64,000 nucleotides of DNA from DASUPK01 sp963736685 (lineage in GTDB: Bacteria > Actinomycetota > Thermoleophilia > Solirubrobacterales > 70-9): NCBI GenBank assembly GCA_963736685.1, contig CAVTPZ010000018.1:248001-312000 (forward strand). The letters run 5' to 3'. Under the pieces are notes generated by a model. The model saw only the letters and a list, made by a program, of their open reading frames with translations. It made no database searches and had not been told where the DNA came from. A program made the position numbers and the translations under genes. This document shows, in pieces, positions 36,164 through 47,155 of this stretch (positions are counted from its first letter, which is position 1; each line of letters begins with the position of its first letter).

Positions 36164-37855
36164 CTACGTCTCCTGGTACAGAGGCCCGTCCCCGCCCTCG
36201 GGCAGGGTGAGCCGGCCGCCCTTGGCCGTGATCGCGCCGCACTGGACGCAGTTCGAGGCGGTGACATGGACGTCGACCGTCTCGGCGCCCGACTCGAGTT
36301 GGTCCTCGGGGATCTCGTAGACCTGCGCGGGGCACATCGAGACCCAGGTCTGGGCGACCTCCTTCGGGACACGTTCCTGAATCCGCACGTGGTTCGGGGC
36401 ATCGTCCCGGGTCGCGTTCCCCGAGAGGAACACCGACGAGAGCTTGTCGAAGATGTAGGAGCCGTCGGGCTTCGGGTAATTCTTGGCGGCGCCGCCGATC
36501 TCCATCTCCACGTCGGCGTCCGGCTCGACCTTCTTGTGGCCGGGGGGAAAGGCGCCGCGGGAAAGCAGCCAGGCATTTGCGATGCCGCCGAAGGCGAGGA
36601 ACCCCTTGTCGCCGTACTGGCGGACGTTCCGCGAGCGGTAGAGGTCCTCCTCGATCATCGAGCCCTTCACGCTCCGCTCGTACTGCTCGAAGTTGACGGA
36701 GTCCTTCTTCAGGGACTCGACGATCGCCTCCGCGGCGTACATGCCGGCGTGCATCGCGTAGTGGATCCCCTTCAGGTAAGGGACGTTCACCATGGAGACG
36801 TTGTCCCCGGCCATCACCATGCCGGGCACCGACAGCCTCCTCGGCATGGACCAGTAGCCACCCGAGGGGATCGTCTTCGCCCCCCAGCCGACCCGCTCGC
36901 CGCCCTCGAGCAGCTTGCGGACGAACTTGTGGGTCTTGAGCTCCTGGAGCGCGTCGTGACAGGAGAAGGTCGCGTCGGTGGTGTCGAGGCCGACCACCAT
37001 CCCGATGGTGAGCTTGTCCTCGCCCATCGGGTAGATGAAGCTGCCGCCGAACTCGTTGTACTTGGGGCGGCCCCGCAGCGGCCAGTTCATCGTGTGGATG
37101 ACCCGGTCGAGCGGCTTCGGCACCTTCCAGATCTCCTTGACGCCGATCTCCCACCTCATGGAGTCGCCCGCGAGGTCGAAGTAGTCGACGGCGCTCTGCG
37201 TCAGGTGGCTGACCGTCCCCTCCGCGAGGACGGTGGCCTTGGCCATCAGGTCGGACCCTGGCTCGAAGTTGCTGAGCTCCTCACCGTCGCGGCCGCGACC
37301 CTTGTCTCCTGAGCGGATGCCGCGCACGATCCTGTCCTCGACCAGCAGCTTGTCGGCGACCGTCTCGGTGAGGATGTAGGCGCCCGCCTCCTCGGCCTTC
37401 TCGGCGAGAAAGCGCGACAGCTTCGAGACCGAGGTGACGTAGTTGCCGTGGTTCCGGAAGTTCGGCGGCGGCGGCTTGAGCGGGATGGCCATCCTCTTGG
37501 TGAGGAGATAGACGGCGTCCTTCTCGACCTGCTGGTAAACGGGCCAATCGCTCGGATCGAGATCCGGGAACAGCTTCTCCATAGCGGACGGCACCATGTT
37601 CGCCCCGGAGACGTTGTGGGCACCGCAGACCTTGCCCTTCTCGATCACCGCAACGGGGATCTCGCCGAGCCTCTCGGTCAGCTCCGGCTCGTTCTCCAGC
37701 AGCTGCAGGACGCGGTTTGCGCAGGCGAGCCCGGCCGGGCCGCCGCCGACGATGACGATGCCGGCCTCGAGGCGCTCCTCCGGGGCATCCGTCGGGGGAC
37801 CGACGTAGTCCCCCGGATTGAACGGCGGCGGAAAATCCGCCGGCGTCGCGGCCAT
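36164..37855 (-). CDS. Electron transfer flavoprotein-quinone oxidoreductase
   Basis: A 563-residue FAD/iron-sulfur enzyme that passes electrons from ETF to membrane quinone. FAD motif IVIVGGGPAGLACANRVLQL, then KVCGAHNVSGANMVPSAM and SVPGMVMAGDNVSMVNVPYL. The C-terminal Fe-S domain has Cys in SMCPAQVYE and SNCVQCGAITAKGG: three Cys, where [4Fe-4S] ETF-QO usually has CxxCxxC plus one. Third gene of the etfB-etfA-etfD-like operon, 4 bp after etfA. Confidence 0.93.
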   Translation of the reverse strand: MAATPADFPPPFNPGDYVGPPTDAPEERLEAGIVIVGGGPAGLACANRVLQLLENEPELTERLGEIPVAVIEKGKVCGAHNVSGANMVPSAMEKLFPDLDPSDWPVYQQVEKDAVYLLTKRMAIPLKPPPPNFRNHGNYVTSVSKLSRFLAEKAEEAGAYILTETVADKLLVEDRIVRGIRSGDKGRGRDGEELSNFEPGSDLMAKATVLAEGTVSHLTQSAVDYFDLAGDSMRWEIGVKEIWKVPKPLDRVIHTMNWPLRGRPKYNEFGGSFIYPMGEDKLTIGMVVGLDTTDATFSCHDALQELKTHKFVRKLLEGGERVGWGAKTIPSGGYWSMPRRLSVPGMVMAGDNVSMVNVPYLKGIHYAMHAGMYAAEAIVESLKKDSVNFEQYERSVKGSMIEEDLYRSRNVRQYGDKGFLAFGGIANAWLLSRGAFPPGHKKVEPDADVEMEIGGAAKNYPKPDGSYIFDKLSSVFLSGNATRDDAPNHVRIQERVPKEVAQTWVSMCPAQVYEIPEDQLESGAETVDVHVTASNCVQCGAITAKGGRLTLPEGGDGPLYQET

Positions 37856-37859
37856 GGCG

Positions 37860-38834
37860 TCAGCCGCCCTTCTTGGCCTTGATCGCCTCGGTCAGCTTGG
37901 GGACGATCTTGTGCAGGTCGCCCACCACGCCGAGGTCGGAGAACTCGAAGATCGGAGCATTCTGGTCCTTGTTGATGGCCAGGATGTTCTCCGAGTTCTG
38001 CATGCCGACCTTGTGCTGGATCGCTCCGGAGATGCCGAGCGCCAGATACAGCTTCGGGGCGACCGTCTTGCCGGTCTGACCGATCTGCGCCGCGTACGGG
38101 TACCAGCCGGCGTCGACGACCGCACGCGTCGCGGCCACCGCACCGCCCATCGAGTCGGACAGCTGCTCGGCGAGCTCGAAGTTCTCCTTCTTGCCCAGCC
38201 CGCGGCCGCCGCCCACCAGGATGTCGGCGCCCTCGATGTCGACGTCCTCGCCACGCTGTTCACCTCGAGTCACCATTCTGGCCTTCGTCGACCACTCAGA
38301 GAGCTCGACCTGGACGTCCTCGACCTCGGCCGTGCCGCCGGTCTCGTTCTCATCGAATGCGTTGAGGCGGCCGATGATGATCCCCGGCTCCTCGACGTAG
38401 CCGACGTCGGCGATCTGCGAGTCCTGCAGGATGGGCCGCTCGGCGACGAGCTTGCCGTCCTTGACGTTGACCTGCGTGACCTCCATCGTCACCCCGGCGT
38501 TCAGGCGGGCAGTCAGGCCGGCGCCGATCTCGAAGCCGAGCAGGCCTCCGCCGAAGAGCGCGTAGGAGAATTCGTTGTCGGTCATCACCTTCGCCATCAC
38601 GTCGACGATCGGCTGGGCGAGGCCCTCGGGGGCCTCCTTGCAGCGGTAGACCTTCTTCACGCCATAGGCGCCCAGGCCGGCCGCGGCGTCATCGGCGACG
38701 TCGCCGACCACCACCGCTGCAGCGTCGGTGCCCAGCTCGCCGGCGAGCTTCGCCGCCTCGGAGAGGGCGCCGAGGGAGTTCTTGTTGAAGTTGCCCTCGT
38801 CGTCGTGCAGGGCGTAGACCAGGATGCCTCCCAT
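37860..38834 (-). CDS. etfA: Electron transfer flavoprotein alpha subunit
   Basis: A 324-residue FAD-binding subunit. The C-terminal signature is complete: VVDAGWYPYAAQIGQTGKTV, LYLALGISGAIQHKVGMQNS and ILAINKDQNAPIFEFSDLG. It accepts electrons from acyl-CoA dehydrogenases such as the one at 50372. It directly abuts etfB. Confidence 0.95.
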   Translation of the reverse strand: MGGILVYALHDDEGNFNKNSLGALSEAAKLAGELGTDAAAVVVGDVADDAAAGLGAYGVKKVYRCKEAPEGLAQPIVDVMAKVMTDNEFSYALFGGGLLGFEIGAGLTARLNAGVTMEVTQVNVKDGKLVAERPILQDSQIADVGYVEEPGIIIGRLNAFDENETGGTAEVEDVQVELSEWSTKARMVTRGEQRGEDVDIEGADILVGGGRGLGKKENFELAEQLSDSMGGAVAATRAVVDAGWYPYAAQIGQTGKTVAPKLYLALGISGAIQHKVGMQNSENILAINKDQNAPIFEFSDLGVVGDLHKIVPKLTEAIKAKKGG

Positions 38835-39623
38835 TTAAATCAGCTTCCTTTCCTCGAGCCAGGCGACGATCTTCTCGACCGTCTCGTTCGTGTCCTCGTC
38901 TTCGATGATTTCGCCGGCCTCCTTGGCGGGAGGGGGCTTGAGCTCGAGCACGGCGGTGCGTGATCCACCCTCGCCGACGCGGTCGCCCTCGATTCCGACG
39001 TCGCCGATCGCCTTCGTGTCGAGCGGCTTCTTCTTCGCCCCCATGATCGCCTTCAGGCTCGGATAGCGCGGCTCGTTGATCGCATCGCCGACGCTGATCA
39101 CGGCGGGCAGATCGACCTCGACGGTGTCGTATCCGTATTCGGCCTGGCGCTCACAGGTGAGCTTGCCGTCGGCGACGTCCATCTTGATCACCTGGGTCAG
39201 CGAGGGCATCTTCAGGTGATCGGCCACCACGGCGCCGATCGTGTAGCACTCGCCGTCGTCCGACTGCTGGCCGAGCAGGACCAGGTCGGGGCTCTCGGCC
39301 TCGAGGACCTTGGCCAGGGCGTAGCCCGTGGCGCAGACATCGGATCCGGTCAGCGCATCGTCGGTGAGATGCACCGAGCGGTCGGCGCCGAGCGCGACGG
39401 CCTTGTGGAGAGCCCGCACGGCGCTTTCCGGGCCCATCGTCACGGCGACGATCTCCTCGACATCGGCCCCACCCTCCTTGACCTGCATCGCGGCCTCGAG
39501 GGCATGGGTGTCGAAGGGATTCAGGTTCTTCTCGCCTGAGCGGTCCAGGCGCTTGGTCTCCGGGTCGATCCGCTTGTCGACGGCGGCGTCCGGGACCTCT
39601 TTGACGAGCACGCAGATCTTCAA
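38835..39623 (-). CDS. etfB: Electron transfer flavoprotein beta subunit
   Basis: A 262-residue subunit, MKICVLVKEVPDAAVDKRID, with NPFDTHALEAAMQVKEGGAD and the dehydrogenase recognition/AMP region QQSDDGECYTIGAVVADHLK. First gene of the operon; the 136-bp gap upstream carries a TAATAT -10-like box and the operator at 39694. Confidence 0.95.
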   Translation of the reverse strand: MKICVLVKEVPDAAVDKRIDPETKRLDRSGEKNLNPFDTHALEAAMQVKEGGADVEEIVAVTMGPESAVRALHKAVALGADRSVHLTDDALTGSDVCATGYALAKVLEAESPDLVLLGQQSDDGECYTIGAVVADHLKMPSLTQVIKMDVADGKLTCERQAEYGYDTVEVDLPAVISVGDAINEPRYPSLKAIMGAKKKPLDTKAIGDVGIEGDRVGEGGSRTAVLELKPPPAKEAGEIIEDEDTNETVEKIVAWLEERKLI

Positions 39624-39693
39624 AGTTCAGGTCCTCTCTTGATTCGGGTGGCTCCGGGAGCGGCGCGGGATATTAGCGCCTGGCCCGACTGGC

Positions 39694-39707
39694 TGACTGA
39701 CCAGTCA
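39694..39707. promoter_or_regulatory. Palindromic operator before etfB
   Basis: TGACTG-ac-CAGTCA is a perfect 6-2-6 inverted repeat 71 bp upstream of etfB, just upstream of TAATAT on the minus strand. The type of site is like those of TetR regulators of fatty-acid degradation. Words ACTGACC/GACTGGT recur in the R2-like promoter at 15709-15728, so one regulator may see both. Confidence 0.5.
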
Positions 39708-39759
39708 ATCGGTTCGGCCGGACCATGCTAGACGGCCCGCTACCCGGAAGCGCCGCTGG

Positions 39760-40428
39760 CTAGTCGCCGAAGTGCGCGACCAGCGGCTGCCCGTCCGGAG
39801 CACCGGAGAGGCGAAGCACGGAGACCCGATTCGGATCGACGGGGATCGAGCCGCCCGAGCCGCCGGAGGAGTCGAGATGGAACCATCGAAGCGGGATCTG
39901 GCTGCCGTCTTCGGTGACGAGCTCGGCGCCGGTGATACCCGCCCGGTGCGCGGGGTCGACGTCGATGTGCACCCAGGAAGGGGAGCCCTCGTAGCTGAAG
40001 ACGGTGCCGACGTGCGTGTCCCCCTCGCGCAGGGCGTAGGACTCGAACTCCTTCCCGTTCGCCTGATCGAGCGTGTGGCGATAGTGAGACGCGAGGCGAA
40101 GGTCGGGGGCCACGATGGCGAGAACGATCGCGGCAGCAGCGACCGCCGCCGCGGCGGGCGCCAGTACGAGCCGGAGCCGGCGGCGCCGCTTCGGCTTGGG
40201 TGGCGGCAGCACCTCGCTCAGGACCCGCGACTCGAAGCCCACCGGAGCCTCCCGCTGCGGGGCGAGCAGGAGCAGCTCGTCGGCGAGGTCGGAGTACTTC
40301 TCGACCTCAGCGCGGCAGTCCGGGCAGTCGGCCAGGTGCTGGAGCGCGCGACCGCGGTCCTCCCCGTCGACGATGCCCAGGGCCAGGTCGGCAGCCATCT
40401 CCCGGGTCTCATGGCAGCGGGGATCCAT
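39760..40428 (-). CDS. Zinc-type anti-sigma factor with one membrane span
   Basis: A 222-residue protein. N-terminal zinc anti-sigma domain with CHETREMAADLALGIVDGED and HLADCPDC (HxxxCxxC); a membrane span follows KPKRRRRLRL (about residues 86-107); and there is an extracytoplasmic domain with a RskA-like ending (GSIPVDPNRVSVLRLSGAPD). The ATG overlaps the sigma stop (TAATG). RskA-like, expected to bind and release the partner sigma factor after proteolysis. Confidence 0.88.
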   Translation of the reverse strand: MDPRCHETREMAADLALGIVDGEDRGRALQHLADCPDCRAEVEKYSDLADELLLLAPQREAPVGFESRVLSEVLPPPKPKRRRRLRLVLAPAAAAVAAAAIVLAIVAPDLRLASHYRHTLDQANGKEFESYALREGDTHVGTVFSYEGSPSWVHIDVDPAHRAGITGAELVTEDGSQIPLRWFHLDSSGGSGGSIPVDPNRVSVLRLSGAPDGQPLVAHFGD

Positions 40429-41000
40429 TACTCGAACACCTCCATCTCCTCGCGGAGCTTCAGCATCGCGGTCCGGATCCGGGTCTTGACGGTCCCGAGC
40501 GGCACATCGTCCAGGTCGCTGATCTCGCGGGCCGTGCGCCCCATGTAGGCGGCGAGAACCAGGGCGCGGCGCTGATCATCGGGGAGGTCGCCGATCGCCG
40601 AGCGAAGCTGATCTCGCTCGTCGGGCTGCAGTCCGGCCTCATCGGCTCCCGGGACCTGGTTCTCGATCGAGATCTCCGCTGCGATCACCTCCGGGTCCAC
40701 CGGATCGAGCCGCTTCATCCGAGTCACGTCGATCGCCAGGTTCCGTGCGATCGAGAGCAGCCAGGTGGACACCCGGCCCTTACGGGCGTCGTAGTTGCCG
40801 GCGTGCCGGTAGACGCGGACGAAGGTCTCCTGCGCGACCTCCTCAGCGAGCGCGGGCTGGCGCACGATGGTCAGGGCCAGACCGAAGACGCGTCCCTGAA
40901 AGCGGCGAACGAACGCCGCCGCGGTGCGGGGATCGCCGGTCGCGTAACCCGCGAGCAGTGCCTCGTCGGAGGGGTCCACTTCCTTTCCTACGTCCGACAT
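40428..41000 (-). CDS. ECF RNA polymerase sigma factor (SigK/RpoE-like)
   Basis: A 190-residue sigma factor; ATG at 41000 (MSDVGKEVDPSDEALLAGYA) preferred over the 28-codon longer frame. Region 2: QPALAEEVAQETFVRVYRHA and GRVSTWLLSIARNLAID. Region 4: LPDDQRRALVLAAYMGRTAR and DDVPLGTVKTRIRTAMLKL. Just upstream, GGGATTG (41008-41014) and CAATCCC (41028-41034) form an inverted repeat with a 13-nt spacer, a possible leader hairpin or operator. Confidence 0.92.
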   Translation of the reverse strand: MSDVGKEVDPSDEALLAGYATGDPRTAAAFVRRFQGRVFGLALTIVRQPALAEEVAQETFVRVYRHAGNYDARKGRVSTWLLSIARNLAIDVTRMKRLDPVDPEVIAAEISIENQVPGADEAGLQPDERDQLRSAIGDLPDDQRRALVLAAYMGRTAREISDLDDVPLGTVKTRIRTAMLKLREEMEVFE

Positions 41001-41103
41001 GCGCAAAGGGATTGCCACGGGCGGCCCCAATCCCGGGCGGCTCCGCTGGCGTAGTACAGCCAAGAGGGGATGGACACGACCCATTCAAGATAAAGGAGCC
41101 CCC

Positions 41104-41319
41104 GTGAAACGCATCAATCGCTTGATCCTCGCCGGCGCCTGCAGCCTGGTGCTCGGCATCGGGCTGGCGGCATGCGGCGGCAGTAGCAACGACAGCTCGA
41201 CGAACTCGGCCACCCCGGCGGCAACCAACAGTTCGGCGGCCGGCGGCTCGGCCGCGACGACCGGCAACACCACGGCCGGCAACACCGGCGGCTCGAGCGG
41301 CGGCGGGTACGGCTACTAG
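41104..41319 (+). CDS. Small lipoprotein with Ser/Thr/Gly-rich mature part
   Basis: A 71-residue precursor from GTG (41104, RBS AAAGGAG), MKRINRLILAGACSLVLG, lipobox GLAACGG. The mature part is low complexity: Ser, Thr, Asn, Ala, then GGSSGGGYGY. No domain. Divergent from the ECF sigma gene, so it may belong to the same stress response. Stops share CTAG (41316-41319) with the convergent B12-binding gene. Confidence 0.75.
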   Translation: MKRINRLILAGACSLVLGIGLAACGGSSNDSSTNSATPAATNSSAAGGSAATTGNTTAGNTGGSSGGGYGY

Positions 41320-41744
41320 GAGGCCGAGCGCGCCTCGCGCCCGGCGACGGCCTGCTGGACAAATTCAACGATCGCATCGGTCGGCGCGCCCGGAGTGAAG
41401 ACCTCGGCGACCCCGAGCTTCTTCAGCTCCGGGATGTCGTCGGCGGGAATCGTCCCCCCCACGGTCACGACGACGTCGTCGGCCCCCTGCTCGGAGAGCA
41501 GCTCGACGACCCGCGGCACCAGCGTCATGTGGGCGCCCGAGAGGATCGAAAGCCCGACGGCGTCGGCGTCCTCCTGGATCGCGGTTTCGGCGATCTGCTC
41601 GGGCGTCTGATGAAGGCCCGTGTAGATCACCTCCATGCCGGCGTCGCGGAGGGCACGCGCGATGATCTTCGCCCCGCGGTCGTGACCGTCGAGCCCTGGC
41701 TTGGCTACGACGATCCTGATTTTTCTAGCTGAGTCGGTAGGCAC
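41316..41744 (-). CDS. B12-binding small subunit of an acyl-CoA mutase
   Basis: A 142-residue cobalamin-binding protein from GTG (41744). DGHDRGAKIIARALRDAGME holds the DxHxxG lower-ligand motif; later AVGLSILSGAHMTLVPRVVE and TVGGTIPADDIPELKKLGVA hold the SxL and GG parts. It must pair with the large subunit at 42079-43740, from which it is separated by a 334-bp gap containing an opposite-strand ORF. Confidence 0.92.
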   Translation of the reverse strand: MPTDSARKIRIVVAKPGLDGHDRGAKIIARALRDAGMEVIYTGLHQTPEQIAETAIQEDADAVGLSILSGAHMTLVPRVVELLSEQGADDVVVTVGGTIPADDIPELKKLGVAEVFTPGAPTDAIVEFVQQAVAGREARSAS

Positions 41745-41872
41745 TATTCAGTCATGGATTCGGTCGATGGCGAGTTAACCGTAGTTGAACAGGAAGTTTC
41801 TACGGATGCCGGGGCGGGAAACAGATACGAGGATGAAAAATGAACAGGGGGCTCCAACCAGGAGGCATAGGG

Positions 41873-42078
41873 GTGTACGACGTTCTCTTCCTTGACCGGA
41901 CACACGGGGAGACGCTGCTCGCGAGCCGTCTCGATCACGACGACGCGTGCCAGGTGGCGCGGGTCGAATCTCAGAGGCGCGGTGTCGGCAGGATGTTCCT
42001 GGCCGGCTCCGAGGTCGGAAACCGCGGCGAGATGGTGGTCATCGTCGAGTCCGCCGCCGCGCCGCCTAGAGGCGGGCT

Positions 42079-42103
<25 letters not shown>
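41873..42103 (+). CDS. Hypothetical small protein between the mutase subunits
   Basis: From GTG at 41873 with GGAGG seven nt upstream: 76 residues, VYDVLFLDRTHGETLLASRL, then DHDDACQVARVESQRRGVGR and MVVIVESAAAPPRGG. Codon third positions are GC-rich as in real genes here. It runs opposite to both mutase genes and overlaps the last 25 bp of the large subunit gene. No family recognised. Confidence 0.5.
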
Positions 42104-43740
<1,637 letters not shown>

Positions 43741-43758
43741 GGCGGAGTCTAAGCGGGG

Positions 43759-44977
43759 CTAGATCGATCGACAGCCGGCTCGGCGACGAACGCCGTCATA
43801 AGCGCGACCGCGTTCCGCGCGGGCGCTGAGCAGCGCCGCGTCTGCGCGGCCGAACAGATCCGCCAGGATGTCGCCCTCGGCGCAGCTCGGCGATGCCGAT
43901 GGTGAAGTCGCGCCGCCGGTGGGACGGCGGCGAGTCGGTCCTTGATCTCGGCGCAGCGGTTCTCCGCCTCCTCCGCATCGGAGCCCGCCATCGCGAAGAC
44001 GAACTCGTCTCCGCCGAACCGCATGACCGGCTCGTAGGAGCGGATGTTCGCCTGGATCGCCGAGACGACTACCGCAAGAGGCGCGTCCCCGGCCGAGTGG
44101 CCCTTCGTGTCGTTGATCTCCCTTAGGCCGTCGACGTCGACGAAGGCGAGGACGAGCGCGAGTTTCCTCCCTCCGGGCACGGTCGATCTCGCCCTGCAGG
44201 GCCCTTCGCCGGTCCCGCGCCGGAACGCCCCTGTGAGCTCATCCTGATGCGCGCGGCGCCGCGCCGCGAGCGACATCTCGCGTTCGCGGCAGCCCGCTCG
44301 GCGATCGTCGGCGGCGTGCGTCCGGTCGTCCGCCGCCCGGGCGCGGTCGTTAGCTGCCTGCGCCCGGATCTCGGCGCGGCGCGCAGGCGCCGTGCGCGGG
44401 CCGTGCCCTCGGGACGCCATCTTGCGCTCGCTGGCCGAGTCCCTGTCGCGCCGGTCTGCGGCGCGGTCCCGCGCCTCCGCGGCGAGATCTCGGTGCTTGG
44501 CGGTCTCATCCCTGTGGGCGGCCTGGAGGACGCGCTCCTCTGCAGCCATGGCGCGTGACTTCCGCGGCTGCCTTCCGCTCCTCGGCGCTCTCCAGGCGCT
44601 CGGCGAGACTCCGTCGTGGGCGGCGCCTGAAGGCGGCGCCGGGATGCATGAGCAGTTCCTGGTCGGAGGCCGCCTGATCGCGATCCGAGGCGTGCTGGTC
44701 ACGATCCGAGGCGAGCTGGTCGCGGGCGGCGAACTCGCGCTCGGCGTCCGACGCGTCTGGTCGAAGCTGAGGCCGTCTGATCCGCGTCAGAGGCACTCTG
44801 ATCCGACGCCGCGGCATCTTGATCCTTCGCGGCCTCGGCGAGGTGCGCCAGGCCAAGATCCTTTTTCCCCCGGTTGCGTGGCGATCTCGTTTGCCCGCGC
44901 TTCTCTTTTTCGTCACAGAAACTCCAATCCCGCGTCGGTCGTCGGGGGTCACCCTCCGGCCGGTCACTTGAAGACAT
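43759..44977 (-). CDS. GGDEF diguanylate cyclase with Asp-Gln-Ala-Ser repeat region (frameshifted)
   Basis: ATG at 44977 (MSSSDRPEGDPRRPTRDWSF). A hydrophilic repeat region follows with units such as ASDRDQ and SDQ, then helices rich in Arg/Ala/Asp (AEARDRAADRRDRDSA). The cyclase domain has FVDVDGLREINDTKGHSAGD and the active-site RFGGDEFVFAMAG. Frame changes lie near 44745, 44590, 44190, 43915 and 43880. It ends ADAALLSARAERGRAYDG. It makes the second messenger c-di-GMP; no I-site RxxD was confirmed. Confidence 0.78.
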
Positions 44978-45021
44978 TCGAGTGTGACACACGCTGCAGG
45001 GCGAAAAATGACGATCTTGGC

Positions 45022-45823
45022 CTACCTACGAATAGAGCTCGGGAGACCGCTGAGACGACCGTTGTTCCGCCGCCTCGATGCCAGGCCAAGGCCGCCGACC
45101 GCGGCAGCCAGCACCGTGGCGCCGGTGATCGCCAGCTTCCGGCCGAGCTTCTCGAAACGCATCACCCGCCAGCCCTCCTGGCGGGCGATCTCAAGCAGGT
45201 CGGCGTCTGGGTTGACGACCACCGCGTTGCCGACCGAGCGCAGCATCGGCAGGTCGCTGGCCGAGTCGGAGTACGCCTAGGAGTCCCCCATGTCGATGTC
45301 GTGCTTCTCGGCGAATCGCTGCATCGCAACGACCTTGCCCTCCCCGTAGACGAAGGGCCCGTCCATCTCCCCGGTGAACTTGCCGTCGGCGCCGACCGCC
45401 CACCGGGTCCCGATTCCGCCCTCCATGCCGAGCACCGCCGCGAGCGCCTTGACCAGGTCGTTTCCGGCTGCGCTGACGATGAAGGTGGCGCGACCGTCGT
45501 CCTGGTGGCGGTGGACCTCGTCCAGCATCTGCGGGTAGATGCGGGGCAGGATCCCGGCGAGCACCGCCGGCGCCATCCGCTCGACATCCCGCTCGGGGAT
45601 CTCGGCGAAGACCCTCTTGGCGACCTCGAGCACCGCGCTAGTCTGCTCGTCCGAGGAGCCGCGAAGGCGGTAGCGCAGGTGATCCCAGCCCCACCTGGCG
45701 AGCTGGCGGCGCGGGACGAAGCCGCGTTGGTTCGCGACGCGCGCGAACACCATCCCGCGACGACCCCGCCATCAGGGTCTTGTCGAGATCGAAGAAGCGG
45801 CGCCTTTCGGCTGCGACGGGCAT
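45022..45823 (-). CDS. HAD-IB family phosphatase (frameshift and in-frame TAG)
   Basis: Motif I FFDLDKTLMAGSS near the N-terminus; after a frame change near 45757, VFARVANQRGFVPRRQLARW; motif II SAAGNDLVKAL; then GEGKVVAMQRFAEKHDIDMG. An in-frame TAG (45277-45279) falls inside motif III, GDS-stop-AYSDSASDLPML, where relatives have an aromatic residue; a single-base change from a Tyr codon explains it. The C-terminus has a hydrophobic segment LAITGATVLAAAVGGLGLA. Related proteins act on phosphoserine-like or lysophospholipid substrates. Confidence 0.8.
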
Positions 45824-45880
45824 GCCCAGCCTAACCGCGGCGTCCGCCAGAACCTCCGCCGCGGCGCCCTGCCTGCGCGA

Positions 45881-47064
<1,184 letters not shown>

Positions 47065-47155
47065 CTGCGCCTTTCGTTGGGCCCGCGGAGCAGTCCGCGA
47101 GGCTTTTCCCAAGTTGGGACGGAATGTTAGTGACCGTCTGTAATCTGGCGCCCCT

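Noticed and set aside
45277..45279. Amber recoding (selenocysteine/pyrrolysine-like) in the HAD gene
   Set aside because: TAG is a common stop in this window, no recoding element is visible, and indel/substitution errors are frequent.
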